From positions 1 through 64,000 of the forward strand of contig QCHN01000004.1 of NCBI GenBank assembly GCA_003279565.1: a DNA stretch of 64,000 nucleotides, given 5' to 3'. This DNA comes from Prochlorococcus sp. AG-402-C09. GTDB taxonomy: Bacteria; Cyanobacteriota; Cyanobacteriia; PCC-6307; Cyanobiaceae. Under the pieces are notes generated by a model. The model was not told the DNA's origin, made no database searches, and worked only from the letters and a program-made list of their open reading frames with translations. The first letter of the stretch is position 1, and each line of letters starts with the position of its first letter. The translations under genes and the position numbers were made by a program. Of the stretch, positions 1 to 8,564 are shown piece by piece.

Positions 1-4
1 TTAA

Positions 5-118
5 GAGCAGCTAATTAGACTGCCAGCTGAGATAATAAAGGAGAACGATCCCTTCCGTGGCCAATATGTAGGACAATTCATGAAGAGAATAAGTAAGTAT
101 CGTCAAAAGAGCACTTAA
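5..118 (+). pseudogene. C-terminal coding scrap, unidentified
   Basis: An open frame without a usable start runs from just after a stop at positions 2-4 to a TAA at 116-118. It encodes a peptide containing RLPAEIIKEND and FRGQYVGQFM and ending KRISKYRQKST, which looks like genuine protein rather than random sequence. I do not recognise the family. All three forward frames have stops within the first 20 bases, so this is either a frameshifted or cut-off gene end, or low-quality sequence at a contig edge. Confidence 0.3.
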
Positions 119-162
119 AGGAGCTTAAGATTCTTTTAATATTTAGCCTTTGAGGTCGCGAA

Positions 163-273
163 TTGGTTCTAATTAAGTGGCTGATCAATGGAAATAGGCT
201 TGAAGAGAGAGTTCCTCTGACTGATGCACGTCACAGGAAATATGAATTAGAGGCTCAAGGGGCATGGTGTTGA
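163..273 (+). pseudogene. Small unknown gene cut at the ileS junction
   Basis: A TTG-started frame, with GAGG about 10 bases upstream, encodes about 36 residues including KWLINGNRLEERVPLTDARH and [10 protein letters not shown], then stops at 271-273. The phrase '[17 protein letters not shown]' resembles small uncharacterised proteins I associate with Prochlorococcus genomic islands, but I cannot name a family. Its last codons (259-267) lie on the same bases that begin recognisable ileS coding in another frame, so its natural C-terminus has probably been replaced by ileS sequence. No function is proposed. Confidence 0.35.
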
Positions 274-2089
274 TGATTTTAATACTTGTAAGAAATATAA
301 ATTGCCAATTACATGTCCAGTCGATGCAAAAGGTTTCCTAACAAAGGAAGCTGGAAAATTTGAAGGACTAAATGTACTAAAAGATGCTAATAAAATCATA
401 ATAAATGATCTCCTTAATAATGGATCTTTGCTTAAAGAAATTCCATACGAGCATAGGTATCCCTATGATTGGAGAACTAAAAAACCAACTATTTTTAGAG
501 CTACAGAGCAATGGTTCGCATCTGTTGAAGGATTTAGGGATAAAGCACTTTCTGCAATAGAAGATGTTATTTGGCTTCCTGAATCTGGAAAAAATAGAAT
601 TGATTCTATGGTTAGAGAAAGAGGAGATTGGTGTATTTCAAGACAAAGGACTTGGGGGGTGCCAATACCAGTATTTTATGAGAAAAATGGAAAAGAAATT
701 TTACTCAATAAAGAAACTATTTCTCACATAGCTGATTTATTCTCTATTCATGGAGCAGATATTTGGTGGGAATATGATGTATCTCAGCTATTACCTCCTA
801 CTTATTTAAATGAGGCAGATAGATGGAAAAAAGGTACTGATACTATGGATGTTTGGTTTGACTCTGGTTCTAGTTGGTCTTCAGTTGCTTCTAAAAAAGA
901 AAATTTAAATTATCCAGCAGATTTATATTTGGAGGGATCTGATCAACATCGGGGTTGGTTTCAGTCCTCTTTATTAACATCGGTAGCAGTTAATGAACAT
1001 GCACCTTTCAAAAAGGTCCTTACACATGGCTTTGCATTAGATGAGAATGGCAGAAAAATGAGTAAATCCTTAGGAAATATTATTGATCCTTTAGTTATAA
1101 TTAATGGTGGTTCAAATAAGAAATTAGATCCTGCATACGGCGCTGATGTTTTGAGGCTTTGGGTTAGTTCTGTTGATTACTCTACAGATGTTCCTATTGG
1201 ATCGAATATACTTAAGCAAATTTCAGATGTTTATCGTAAGATTCGAAATACTTCTAGGTATTTATTAGGTAACATCTTCGATTTTGACTACAAAACTGAT
1301 GCTATAGATATTTCGGAATTGCCTTTATTAGATAAATGGATGCTGAATAGAACAGCTGAAGTAATCGATGAGATAACCGACGCATACTCTAATTTTGAAT
1401 TTTCGAAGTTTTTTCAAACAATTCAGAATTTTTGTGTAGTTGATCTATCTAATTTTTACTTAGATATTGCAAAAGATAGGTTGTATGTGAGCTCTAAATC
1501 TGATTTTAGGAGAAGAAGTTGTCAGACAGTTCTATCCTTAGTGATTGAGAAAATAGCTGGTTTAATTTCGCCAGTTTTATGTCATATGGCCGAAGATATT
1601 TGGCAAAATATTCCTTATAGCTTAGAGGAGGCCTCAGTCTTTGAGAGAGGATGGCCTAAAGTACCAGAATTATGGCTAAATAATAATCTTAATGTTCATG
1701 TTGCTGAACTCCGCAAGCTTAGAACAGTTATTAATCGTATGTTGGAGAGCTGTAGAAATAATCAAGCACTAGGTTCTTCTTTAGAAGCTTCAGTAAGAGT
1801 CGATATCTCCGATCAAAAAGTTAAAGATGCTGTCGAATGGTTATCTAAAAGCCAATCTAACAAGGTTGATGTTTTGAGAGATTGGTTCCTTGTTTCATCT
1901 CTGCAAATTGGTGGCGAGCCTTGGGCTGAAGTTTTAGTTAGTGAGGACAATGATATTGCTTCAGTGGATATTGCTAAAGCGAAAGGATTCAAATGTGAAA
2001 GATGTTGGCATTACGAAGTTGACATGAGTAGGAATCAAAAGCATCCCAATATTTGTACTAGATGTGAAAAAGTGGTTTTGGCTATTTGA
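260..2089 (+). CDS. ileS: Isoleucyl-tRNA synthetase, 5'-truncated
   Basis: This is the C-terminal two thirds of class I isoleucyl-tRNA synthetase, which charges tRNA-Ile with isoleucine in the cytosol. Homology starts abruptly at GHGVDDFNT (codon at 260) near the end of the editing domain. It continues through the second half of the catalytic domain with the KMSKS loop (GRKMSKSLG, bases about 1052-1078), the anticodon-binding region and a C-terminal four-cysteine zinc-type motif (CERC...CTRC). The family is usually about 960 residues; about 609 remain. The HIGH motif and most of the editing domain are absent, and a stop (248-250) sits four codons upstream in frame, so no intact enzyme can be made from here. 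The first in-frame start-like codon is TTG at 302. Either the chromosome is rearranged here or the sequence is chimeric; see findings. Confidence 0.9.
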   Translation, partial: GHGVDDFNTCKKYKLPITCPVDAKGFLTKEAGKFEGLNVLKDANKIIINDLLNNGSLLKEIPYEHRYPYDWRTKKPTIFRATEQWFASVEGFRDKALSAIEDVIWLPESGKNRIDSMVRERGDWCISRQRTWGVPIPVFYEKNGKEILLNKETISHIADLFSIHGADIWWEYDVSQLLPPTYLNEADRWKKGTDTMDVWFDSGSSWSSVASKKENLNYPADLYLEGSDQHRGWFQSSLLTSVAVNEHAPFKKVLTHGFALDENGRKMSKSLGNIIDPLVIINGGSNKKLDPAYGADVLRLWVSSVDYSTDVPIGSNILKQISDVYRKIRNTSRYLLGNIFDFDYKTDAIDISELPLLDKWMLNRTAEVIDEITDAYSNFEFSKFFQTIQNFCVVDLSNFYLDIAKDRLYVSSKSDFRRRSCQTVLSLVIEKIAGLISPVLCHMAEDIWQNIPYSLEEASVFERGWPKVPELWLNNNLNVHVAELRKLRTVINRMLESCRNNQALGSSLEASVRVDISDQKVKDAVEWLSKSQSNKVDVLRDWFLVSSLQIGGEPWAEVLVSEDNDIASVDIAKAKGFKCERCWHYEVDMSRNQKHPNICTRCEKVVLAI

Positions 2090-2108
2090 ATATTAAATTA
2101 ATTATTGT

Positions 2109-2738
2109 TTAAAACTTACCAGCAAAACGTCCATTTTTTGGAAATTGGATAAGTAGCCACTGGAGTAAACCTATGAAATATAATATCAGAGCCAAATATG
2201 CAAAAAATGTTGCTAATCCTGTAGTCCAATTACCATCTAAAATAAATTTTATAATGATTTTAGTTGTAATAAATGAGTTGTAAGGGATTTCTCTCCATGA
2301 ATCGCAATAGTTTCCATTGATTGAATTTAGACACCTCCAACTAAATATATGTAGTCCAGTATTTAAAATCCCCCAAAAAGATAAGGTCCAGCGCCAAATT
2401 CTTGTTGTTAATGAAATTGGGTTGTATTTATAGGTCTCGTCAATCTCTTCATTCAGATCAACCCAAAACCAAATCGAAGTAACCATTAGAATGGGTGAGA
2501 TTAGAGATATTGATTGGCCTAACTGGCTATCACCACTCAGAAATAGAATATTTATGGCGTAAAGACTAGAAACTTTCCAATAAATTGATAACAGTCGATC
2601 AATAGAGCTTGAATTAGAAATCTTTGCCCAAATGAAAAGAAACAAAGGAAGCCCAAATGCGAAAGTGGCTGCAATTCGATATGAAAGCCAAACTAGAATT
2701 TGGAATTGGGGTTCAGTCAAGAAAATAATCTCGTTCAT
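2109..2738 (-). CDS. DUF3177-type membrane protein
   Basis: A 209-residue, strongly hydrophobic protein with about five membrane-spanning stretches (around residues 14-38, 58-74, 78-92, 115-132 and 172-198). It matches the cyanobacterial DUF3177 type in length and in lying between ileS and trmB. No catalytic motif is visible and the function is unknown. Aromatic residues cluster near the membrane ends, and one soluble loop holds two cysteines (RCLNSINGNYCDSW). It converges on ileS with a 19-base gap, so the strand change is at the ileS 3' end. The ATG start at 2738 is the only sensible one. Confidence 0.7.
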   Translation of the reverse strand: MNEIIFLTEPQFQILVWLSYRIAATFAFGLPLFLFIWAKISNSSSIDRLLSIYWKVSSLYAINILFLSGDSQLGQSISLISPILMVTSIWFWVDLNEEIDETYKYNPISLTTRIWRWTLSFWGILNTGLHIFSWRCLNSINGNYCDSWREIPYNSFITTKIIIKFILDGNWTTGLATFFAYLALILYFIGLLQWLLIQFPKNGRFAGKF

Positions 2739-2967
2739 ATGTATTATCAGCCTTTATCTATTGTTTTCATCTTTATTCCTAATTATTAAAGAGTTTTCTC
2801 TATATTTATAGAAGAACCTTAAGTCGAAAAATCTATTTTTTCTATATTTTTATTGATGATTAGCAGCCTATAAATAATAAAGTTTACCTTCTTAAGACTT
2901 TTTCCCTGAATTTTTAAGTGAACTTGCTAGGATATCAATTTTATTTATTAATATCAGGTTTTATTTT

Positions 2968-3612
2968 GTGAGACAGCATGTAAATCCTCTAAGCCATTTT
3001 TTTCAGTTACCTTTATCACTACCAAGTAAGTCTATTCTTTTCAAGAATTCTCATCATCCAATTCATTTAGATATTGGATCTGCTAAAGGCGAATTTCTAA
3101 TAGAGTTAGCAGTGAAAAATCCAAACTGGAATTTTGTAGGACTCGAGATAAGAGAATCTCTTGTTAGTTCATCTGAAAAAAAAAGAAAACAAGTGGGATT
3201 GCAAAATTTAAGATTCCTATATTGCAATGTGAATATAAGTTTAGATGAATGGTTGTCTGATTTAGATCTTGAGCAATTAAAAAGAGTTTCGATTCAATTC
3301 CCAGATCCTTGGTTTAAACGAAAACATCTCAAAAGAAGAGTTTTAAACAAAAGTCTTCTTTATTCAATTGCAAGATCTATGAGTAAGGATGGTGAACTAT
3401 TCATCCAAAGCGATATATTTAAACTGATTGAATATATGTCTAATGTCATTGATGATAGTATTTATTTTGATAGAAAAGTTTTTAAGGGATTAAAATGGCT
3501 CGAACAAAATCCTTATCAAGTATCTACAGATAGAGAATTATTTGTTCTTAAGCAGAATTTACCAATATATAGAGCAATGTATATTAGAAATAGTGCACTA
3601 TTCATAAACTAA
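2968..3612 (+). CDS. trmB: tRNA (guanine-N7-)-methyltransferase
   Basis: TrmB methylates N7 of G46 in the variable loop of tRNAs, using S-adenosylmethionine. The 214-residue product has the SAM-binding glycine motif (LDIGSAKGEFLIELA, residues about 31-45), the acidic end of the next strand (VGLEIRESL) and the family signature FPDPWFKRKHLKRRVLN (about 112-128). The start is a GTG at 2968, giving MRQHVNPLS, which agrees with the usual N-terminus in this lineage. It is a single gene with 229 bases upstream and 82 bases before the next gene. Length is normal for the family. Confidence 0.93.
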   Translation: MRQHVNPLSHFFQLPLSLPSKSILFKNSHHPIHLDIGSAKGEFLIELAVKNPNWNFVGLEIRESLVSSSEKKRKQVGLQNLRFLYCNVNISLDEWLSDLDLEQLKRVSIQFPDPWFKRKHLKRRVLNKSLLYSIARSMSKDGELFIQSDIFKLIEYMSNVIDDSIYFDRKVFKGLKWLEQNPYQVSTDRELFVLKQNLPIYRAMYIRNSALFIN

Positions 3613-3694
3613 GTTAATTTATGATTTATACAATCAAATACTTTTTGGATTCAATAATTTTGTATATAATTAGTTTTGAGAATAATTATCTCTG

Positions 3695-4270
3695 ATGATT
3701 GATACTACTAATGCAGGTAAAGACCTTAGTGCCTTTCAAAAATATTTTTTAGTTTTCCTGAGTATTTGTCTGGTGATTTCGTTATTCTTTATACGCAATG
3801 GCTTTAAGGCAAACACAATACTTGACCAATTAGCAAAAAACTCTCTTTTACCTGAAATTGCCTTGTCAAACGGGAAACCTACAGTTTTTGAATTTTATGC
3901 AGACTGGTGTGAAGCTTGTAAGGAAATGGCTCCTGACATGAATAATGCTATCAAGCAAAATGACAATAAAGTCGACATTGTTTTATTGAATGTTGATAAT
4001 TCTAGATGGAGTGATTTAATTGAGAAATATGATGTAAATGGTATTCCTAAGCTCACATTTTTTGACGATAAGGGTGAATTTAAAGGTTTTTCATTAGGGA
4101 TTAGGAAATATAATGAACTTAATGAAATACTTCTTGCTTTAATTAATAATTCAGAATTACCATCTTTTACTCAAGTATCAAATTCAAGTAGTTTAATCTC
4201 AGAAACTTTATCTAACGAGGAAAGTTTTAACAACATTGCTAAAACTGAAACTCCTAGGAGTCATAGCTAA
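3695..4270 (+). CDS. txlA: TxlA/HCF164-like membrane-anchored thioredoxin
   Basis: A 191-residue thioredoxin-fold protein tethered by one N-terminal transmembrane helix (about residues 16-34). The active site WCEAC (71-75) follows the typical EFYADWC strand, and the cis-proline region is GIPKLTFFD. In cyanobacteria such proteins (TxlA, related to plastid HCF164) reduce disulfides on the lumenal or periplasmic side, for example during cytochrome maturation; that role is inferred from the family. The C-terminal 40 residues are a serine- and asparagine-rich tail without domain features. Its stop interlocks with the thyX stop on the other strand: the bases CTAA at 4267-4270 serve both genes. Confidence 0.8.
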   Translation: MIDTTNAGKDLSAFQKYFLVFLSICLVISLFFIRNGFKANTILDQLAKNSLLPEIALSNGKPTVFEFYADWCEACKEMAPDMNNAIKQNDNKVDIVLLNVDNSRWSDLIEKYDVNGIPKLTFFDDKGEFKGFSLGIRKYNELNEILLALINNSELPSFTQVSNSSSLISETLSNEESFNNIAKTETPRSHS

Positions 4271-4905
4271 TCTATCCATTCTAAGGCCGAAGCAACTACT
4301 GGATATTCTTGTGAAAAAATATGTTTGCATTCTTGCGCAATATCCATATGTTCTTTTTGCGTCCCATGGCCAGTTCTTAGAGTTATGTAATGAATCCAAG
4401 AACGACATGACCCTGTCATATAAATCCGAGTTGGTGTGGCAAGTGGAAGTACAAATCTCGCACATTCTTTTGCTATTCCAGCTTCTAGCATTTCTTCATA
4501 AAGTTGTTTATTTAGATTGAATTGAAATTTAATCTTTTCATTAAATTGATTAATAACTTCTTCCGATAAATCTGAAATAGAATTTTGTCTATTTTTATTA
4601 TCTTGTCTTCTTAATTCAGGTATCGGTATTTCTCCTAATTGTCTACTATCTGCATAACGTTGTGAGAATTCTTGAAAAGTAAATGATCGATGTCTTAATA
4701 TTTGTGCTGCAATTCCTCTTGTGGTTTCTATTTGTAAAGTCATATAAGCCTGCTCAAATACACTCCAATGTTCATTCTTAATGCAATATGCCAATAATTT
4801 ACTAAAGTCGTTATTTCCTTGATTGTTTGGATTACTAACTCTGGCAATGTATGCCATGCTTTTCTCAGCATTTGGTGTAGAAGTTATTAATTGAACAAGA
4901 CTCAT
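4267..4905 (-). CDS. thyX: FAD-dependent thymidylate synthase
   Basis: ThyX makes dTMP from dUMP using methylenetetrahydrofolate, with FAD and NADPH. The 212-residue product carries the diagnostic motif RHRSFTFQEFSQRY (residues 71-84), matching RHRx7SxRY. The C-terminal substrate-contacting region SCRSWIHYITLR is also present. It is the last gene of a tight minus-strand run, cobO-like, dcd, thyX, with only 2 bases after dcd. dCTP deaminase and ThyX act in sequence towards dTMP, so the pair is a functional module. Confidence 0.94.
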   Translation of the reverse strand: MSLVQLITSTPNAEKSMAYIARVSNPNNQGNNDFSKLLAYCIKNEHWSVFEQAYMTLQIETTRGIAAQILRHRSFTFQEFSQRYADSRQLGEIPIPELRRQDNKNRQNSISDLSEEVINQFNEKIKFQFNLNKQLYEEMLEAGIAKECARFVLPLATPTRIYMTGSCRSWIHYITLRTGHGTQKEHMDIAQECKHIFSQEYPVVASALEWID

Positions 4906-4907
4906 AT

Positions 4908-5501
4908 TTAAACTTTTGCTAGAGTTACTTTTTCTTGCTGATGTTGATATTTGCCTTGCCTATCACTATAAGTAGTCTCACAAGGGTCGCCTTCAAAGAA
5001 AAGTAATTGACAAATTCCTTCATCAGCATAAATTCTGCAATCGGCACCAGAACTGTTACTAAATTCAAGAGTTAAATGACCTTCCCAACTAGCTTCTGCA
5101 GGGGTTGTATTGACAATTATCCCCAAGCGAGCGTAAGTGCTTTTACCAAGGCAAATAACAGTAATATTTGGCGGAACTTTCATTTTCTCTAATGCCACTC
5201 CAAGGCCATAAGAGTGGGCAGGTAAAATAAAATATTTACCATCCTCATCTTCTTTTAAATCAGTAGATTCTAGATTTGCAGGATTAAATTTTTTTGGGTT
5301 CATCACTGTCCCAGGAACATGCTTGAAGATCAAAAACTCTTTTGAAGAAAGACGAAGATCATATCCATACGATGAACAACCAAAGCTTAAAACAGGGGAT
5401 TTTTTTGATTCAGGTTCAAGATGCCTTATTAGTTTTTCCTGGAATGGTTCAAGCATTCCCAAAGAAGCTTGCTGTGAAATCCAACGGTCGTTCTTTAACA
5501 T
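4908..5501 (-). CDS. dcd: dCTP deaminase
   Basis: Dcd deaminates dCTP to dUTP, the precursor of dUMP for thymidylate synthesis. The 197-residue protein shows the trimeric dUTPase-like fold signature GKSTYARLGI, followed by TTPAEASWEGHLTLEFSN with the catalytic glutamate. Length is typical. It begins on the base directly after the cobO-like stop (5502) and ends 2 bases before thyX, so the three are surely co-transcribed. The ATG at 5501 gives MLKNDRWISQQ, a normal Dcd N-terminus. Confidence 0.92.
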   Translation of the reverse strand: MLKNDRWISQQASLGMLEPFQEKLIRHLEPESKKSPVLSFGCSSYGYDLRLSSKEFLIFKHVPGTVMNPKKFNPANLESTDLKEDEDGKYFILPAHSYGLGVALEKMKVPPNITVICLGKSTYARLGIIVNTTPAEASWEGHLTLEFSNSSGADCRIYADEGICQLLFFEGDPCETTYSDRQGKYQHQQEKVTLAKV

Positions 5502-6098
5502 TTAATTACAGCGTAATTCGGTAATTTGATCAGCCATCTCAATCACTTTAGGAGGAATTGAATGTCCTGTAAGAATAATATCTGTAGAGGATGGACGATT
5601 ACTGATCATAGAAATCAAATCATTTTCTTCAATGAAACCAAGGCTAATTGCTAAACCAATCTCATCAAGTACAACTTTATCTAATTTTTTTTCAACTATA
5701 CGTTTTTTACTAAATTCCCATAGTTCTTTAATTGCTTTCTCTTCATATTTTTTCTTAAAAGACAAATTTTCTTCAGGACACTCTCCTGGTAAGCAAGTTT
5801 CAATAGCTGGTCTTAACCACTCCAAGCGGCCACAAAGATTGATTGCTCCATTTGGACCTTGATTAACTCCTCCTTTCAAAAATTGAGATATTAAAACAGT
5901 ACTTCCTAATCCTGCAGATCGTAGAGCTTCGCTTAAAACAACAGAAAAACTACCTCTAAAAGTAGAGGTATGTATTTGAAGTTGGCCTTGAGTTTTGACT
6001 AGTTGTAAAGGGGCTCTATTGGGGATAGCTCTAAGCGAAGTCCCCTTGGCCGGTGATACCCCCTCTCGTTGAGCATTAATGCTTGATCCTGCATTCAT
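5502..6098 (-). CDS. CobO/BtuR-like P-loop protein with degenerate Walker A
   Basis: The 198-residue product aligns by eye with corrinoid adenosyltransferases of the CobO/BtuR type: QIHTSTFRGSFS (41-52), LRSAGLGSTVLISQFLKGG (59-77), LDEIGLAISLGFI, and ILTGHSIPP near the C-terminus. In active enzymes the first segment is a Walker A loop of the form GNGKGKTT. Here the Gly-Lys-Thr core is missing (STFRGSFS). ATP handling may therefore differ or be lost, and the adenosyltransferase call should be treated with care. It is the first gene of the cobO-like, dcd, thyX run. The N-terminal 30 residues are low in structure, and a later start is possible. Confidence 0.65.
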   Translation of the reverse strand: MNAGSSINAQREGVSPAKGTSLRAIPNRAPLQLVKTQGQLQIHTSTFRGSFSVVLSEALRSAGLGSTVLISQFLKGGVNQGPNGAINLCGRLEWLRPAIETCLPGECPEENLSFKKKYEEKAIKELWEFSKKRIVEKKLDKVVLDEIGLAISLGFIEENDLISMISNRPSSTDIILTGHSIPPKVIEMADQITELRCN

Positions 6099-6346
6099 CT
6101 CAAATTTGCTTTTAATTTCCTCGTTTTAATCTAGCGCTATAAAATTTCTCATCAACCAAATCAACACTATCTGTGGTGTAAGAAGTAAAAAACTTTGGAT
6201 TGCAAGATTATTTTTAGAGTGCGGAAGCGGTTGAAAGAAGAGATGAAATTTTTTAATAATTTTCAGAAGTATTCTGAGATTTTATAATTTCAAGAGTAAA
6301 ATTCTAAAAAGAAAATGAAATGCGTTGGGGATCAAGGGTGAAAAAG

Positions 6347-6360
6347 GTCGCCATGGCTAC
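6347..6360 (+). promoter_or_regulatory. Putative NtcA-binding site of ntcA (autoregulation)
   Basis: GTC-N8-TAC (GTCGCCATGGCTAC) fits the GTN10AC core and differs from the consensus GTA-N8-TAC at one base. A TAN3T-type -10 box (TAATGT, 6383-6388) lies 22 bases downstream, which places the predicted transcription start near 6395. The box centre is then at -41.5, the classic class II NtcA arrangement. Confidence 0.7.
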
Positions 6361-6382
6361 ATATCGTTTGTTCACAACTAAT

Positions 6383-6388
6383 TAATGT
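6383..6388 (+). promoter_or_regulatory. -10 element of ntcA promoter
   Basis: TAATGT matches TAN3T and sits 22 bases after the NtcA box. The predicted start of transcription (about 6395) lies downstream of the TTG at 6392. This supports the ATG at 6410 as the ntcA start codon. Confidence 0.55.
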
Positions 6389-6409
6389 TCTTTGAACAAT
6401 CAATTCAAT

Positions 6410-7144
6410 ATGGTCACTTCATTTCGTGGCTTTACCCGTTTCAATCAACAAAAAAATAGCCAAATGGCTGTTAATTCATCATCAACTTCCTTGCCTCCAA
6501 ACAAATCTCTTTTGGATGTAATTAAGTCTCTTGATGGTGTTTCTACTGAAATCGTAGATAGGTCAAAAACAATTTTTTTCCCTGGCGACCCTGCGGAAAG
6601 GGTTTATTTGATTAGACGTGGCGCTGTTCGCTTAAGCAGGGTATACGAAACAGGTGAAGAAATTACAGTTGCTTTATTGAGAGAAAATAGTCTCTTTGGG
6701 GTTTTATCTTTATTAACAGGGAATAGATCAGATCGTTTTTACCATGCTGTTGCTTTTACTCGTGTGGAACTCGTGGCGGCTCCAGCAACCTCTGTAAGGA
6801 ATGCAATTGAGCAAGATGCTTCTGTTGGGTTGCTACTTCTACAAGGTTTATCAAGCCGAGTACTTCAAACTGAAACAATGATTGAAACCTTAACTCATAG
6901 AGATATGTCTTCTCGGCTGGCAAGTTTTTTGCTTGTTTTATGTAGGGACTTTGGTGTCCCCGGGGAAAAAGGAGTAACAATTGACTTAAGACTTTCACAT
7001 CAAGCTATTGCTGAAGCAATAGGATCAACCAGAGTTACTATTACTCGACTTCTTGGTGAGTTGAAAAGCTCCTCATTGTTGGCAATAGATAGGAAAAAAA
7101 TAACTATATTTGATCCAATAGCGCTAGCCAAAAGATTTAATTGA
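6410..7144 (+). CDS. ntcA: Global nitrogen regulator NtcA
   Basis: NtcA is the CRP/FNR-family activator of nitrogen-assimilation genes in cyanobacteria, responding to 2-oxoglutarate and PipX. The product (244 residues from this ATG) has the effector-binding beta-roll ([21 protein letters not shown]), the long dimerisation helix and a C-terminal helix-turn-helix ([20 protein letters not shown]) that reads GTA-N8-TAC sites. The frame is open to a TTG at 6392, but the promoter geometry and the [11 protein letters not shown]-terminus favour 6410. It is likely autoregulated. The next gene begins 55 bases downstream on the same strand. Confidence 0.95.
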   Translation: MVTSFRGFTRFNQQKNSQMAVNSSSTSLPPNKSLLDVIKSLDGVSTEIVDRSKTIFFPGDPAERVYLIRRGAVRLSRVYETGEEITVALLRENSLFGVLSLLTGNRSDRFYHAVAFTRVELVAAPATSVRNAIEQDASVGLLLLQGLSSRVLQTETMIETLTHRDMSSRLASFLLVLCRDFGVPGEKGVTIDLRLSHQAIAEAIGSTRVTITRLLGELKSSSLLAIDRKKITIFDPIALAKRFN

Positions 7145-7199
7145 AGGCCATAACATACTAAGGTTTAGGAGGTTTGATTAATTCTTCTTCTTTCTCTCT

Positions 7200-8126
7200 G
7201 TGACTGTCTGGCTTAAAATTCTTTTAATATTAATCCTAGGTGGAATACTTTCTACTCTGGGAGATCGCTTAGGTTCCAGAGTTGGTAAGGCTCGTTTAAG
7301 TATTTTTAAACTAAGACCAAAAAGTACGGCTGTTTTAATAACTGTTTTCACTGGAAGTATTATTAGTGCTATTTCATTTGCAACTATGATTGTATTTGAT
7401 AGGGATTTAAGGGTGGGATTATTTCAATTAGAGGATATTCGAGAAAAAATTATAGATAGTGAAAAAGAATTAAAAAAATTAGAAAAAAATTTGTATGCTT
7501 TTCGAAGCGGAAATGTAGTTATAAGTAGCGGCCAAACTTTAGTAACTAAGACTATTAAATTAAATAAAAATAGTGATATAAAAAAAATTATAGAAAGTAT
7601 ATTACAGCAAGCTAATCTTTATGCTTTTAATTTAGTAAAAACAAATCAATCTAATTATCGTCGAATATTATTAGTTCGTAAAGATGATATTGAGAAGCTT
7701 GAAAATAAAATAGCTGATAACAGGAGTTGGGTAGTAAGGATTAAATCAGCAGGTAATATACTTAGAGGCGAGAATTATGTTTATGCATTCCCTGAAGTCA
7801 CATTGAATAAAATTATTACAAGAAAAGGAGAAGTTATTGCTCTAGAAAATATATCTTTATTAGATTCTGATGCTGAATCTATAAGTAAAAAGATTAATCT
7901 TCTAATGGCTTCAACTTTGGCTGAGGTGAGGCGACGAGGATCTTTGAGCTCTGAGTTGCAAATTAATGCTAATCAAATTAATAATTTAGGAAAATATCTA
8001 GTTATTCAAAAAAAGGGAGATTTTAAAATTATTGCTAGAGCTGTTGCTAATCATCAAACTGCAGACAAAGTTTCAGTATCATTAGAGTTACAATCTTCAG
8101 AAGAAATTATAAGAAGCAATAGTTAA
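7200..8126 (+). CDS. DUF3084 membrane-anchored coiled-coil protein
   Basis: A 308-residue cyanobacterial protein of the DUF3084 type, starting with GTG. Two membrane segments lie at the N-terminus (about residues 4-20 and 44-68) around a basic loop (GDRLGSRVGKARLSIFKLRP). A predicted coiled coil follows (LEDIREKIIDSEKELKKLEK, about 77-96), then a soluble alpha/beta region. The function is unknown. Its TGA overlaps the next start (8126/8127 are adjacent), so it is coupled to the RuvC-like gene. An AGGTTTAGGAGG stretch sits about 25 bases before the GTG, rather far for a ribosome-binding site. Confidence 0.75.
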   Translation: MTVWLKILLILILGGILSTLGDRLGSRVGKARLSIFKLRPKSTAVLITVFTGSIISAISFATMIVFDRDLRVGLFQLEDIREKIIDSEKELKKLEKNLYAFRSGNVVISSGQTLVTKTIKLNKNSDIKKIIESILQQANLYAFNLVKTNQSNYRRILLVRKDDIEKLENKIADNRSWVVRIKSAGNILRGENYVYAFPEVTLNKIITRKGEVIALENISLLDSDAESISKKINLLMASTLAEVRRRGSLSSELQINANQINNLGKYLVIQKKGDFKIIARAVANHQTADKVSVSLELQSSEEIIRSNS

Positions 8127-8564
8127 ATGAGTTTTTATATATCGATAGATCCAGGTAATAAGAAATGTGGCTTATTATTGGCTGATATCCAATCTGGAAA
8201 AGTAATTGAGGCGGGAATAGCTTCTTTAAATAAATTTTCTGATATAGTTACATTTTGGAATGAAAATTATAATATTAGTAAGGTAATAATTGGTGATGGA
8301 ACTAATTGTAAGTATATAAAGAATGAATTAAAAATAAAAAATTTTTTTAATCTAAATTATGTTAACGAAAAAGGATCAACATTAAGAGCAAGATTTAGAT
8401 ATTGGGAAATTTGGCCTCCAAATTATTTTATTCGTTGGCTTCCAAAAGAAATTCTTTTTCCTCCTGACAATCTTGATGCAATTGTCGCGTTGATTTTATT
8501 GGAAGATTTTTTAAAAATCTCATTAATTTGGCCAGCAGAAGTAGATATTAAAATTTGGCCCTAA
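8127..8564 (+). CDS. RuvC/YqgF-like nuclease-fold protein
   Basis: A 145-residue protein that begins FYISIDPGNKKCGLLLAD, the first strand of an RNase H-like (RuvC/YqgF) fold with its catalytic aspartate (IDPG). A later acidic segment, PPDNLDAIVALILLEDFL, would supply the C-terminal aspartate typical of RuvC. It is shorter than true RuvC and lies directly after DUF3084, a pairing conserved in picocyanobacteria. Holliday-junction or rRNA-processing activity is only a family-level guess. The 3' end overlaps the convergent DUF3146 gene by 17 bases. Confidence 0.7.
   Translation: MSFYISIDPGNKKCGLLLADIQSGKVIEAGIASLNKFSDIVTFWNENYNISKVIIGDGTNCKYIKNELKIKNFFNLNYVNEKGSTLRARFRYWEIWPPNYFIRWLPKEILFPPDNLDAIVALILLEDFLKISLIWPAEVDIKIWP

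Larger units (their letters stand above)
6099..6409. other. Intergenic region between divergent cobO-like gene and ntcA
   Basis: This 311-base stretch holds the ntcA promoter at its right end (NtcA box 6347-6360, -10 at 6383-6388, annotated separately) and presumably the promoter for the leftward cobO-like, dcd, thyX run near 6110-6180. I see no further gene. The middle is AT-rich with no strong hairpin. Confidence 0.5.
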
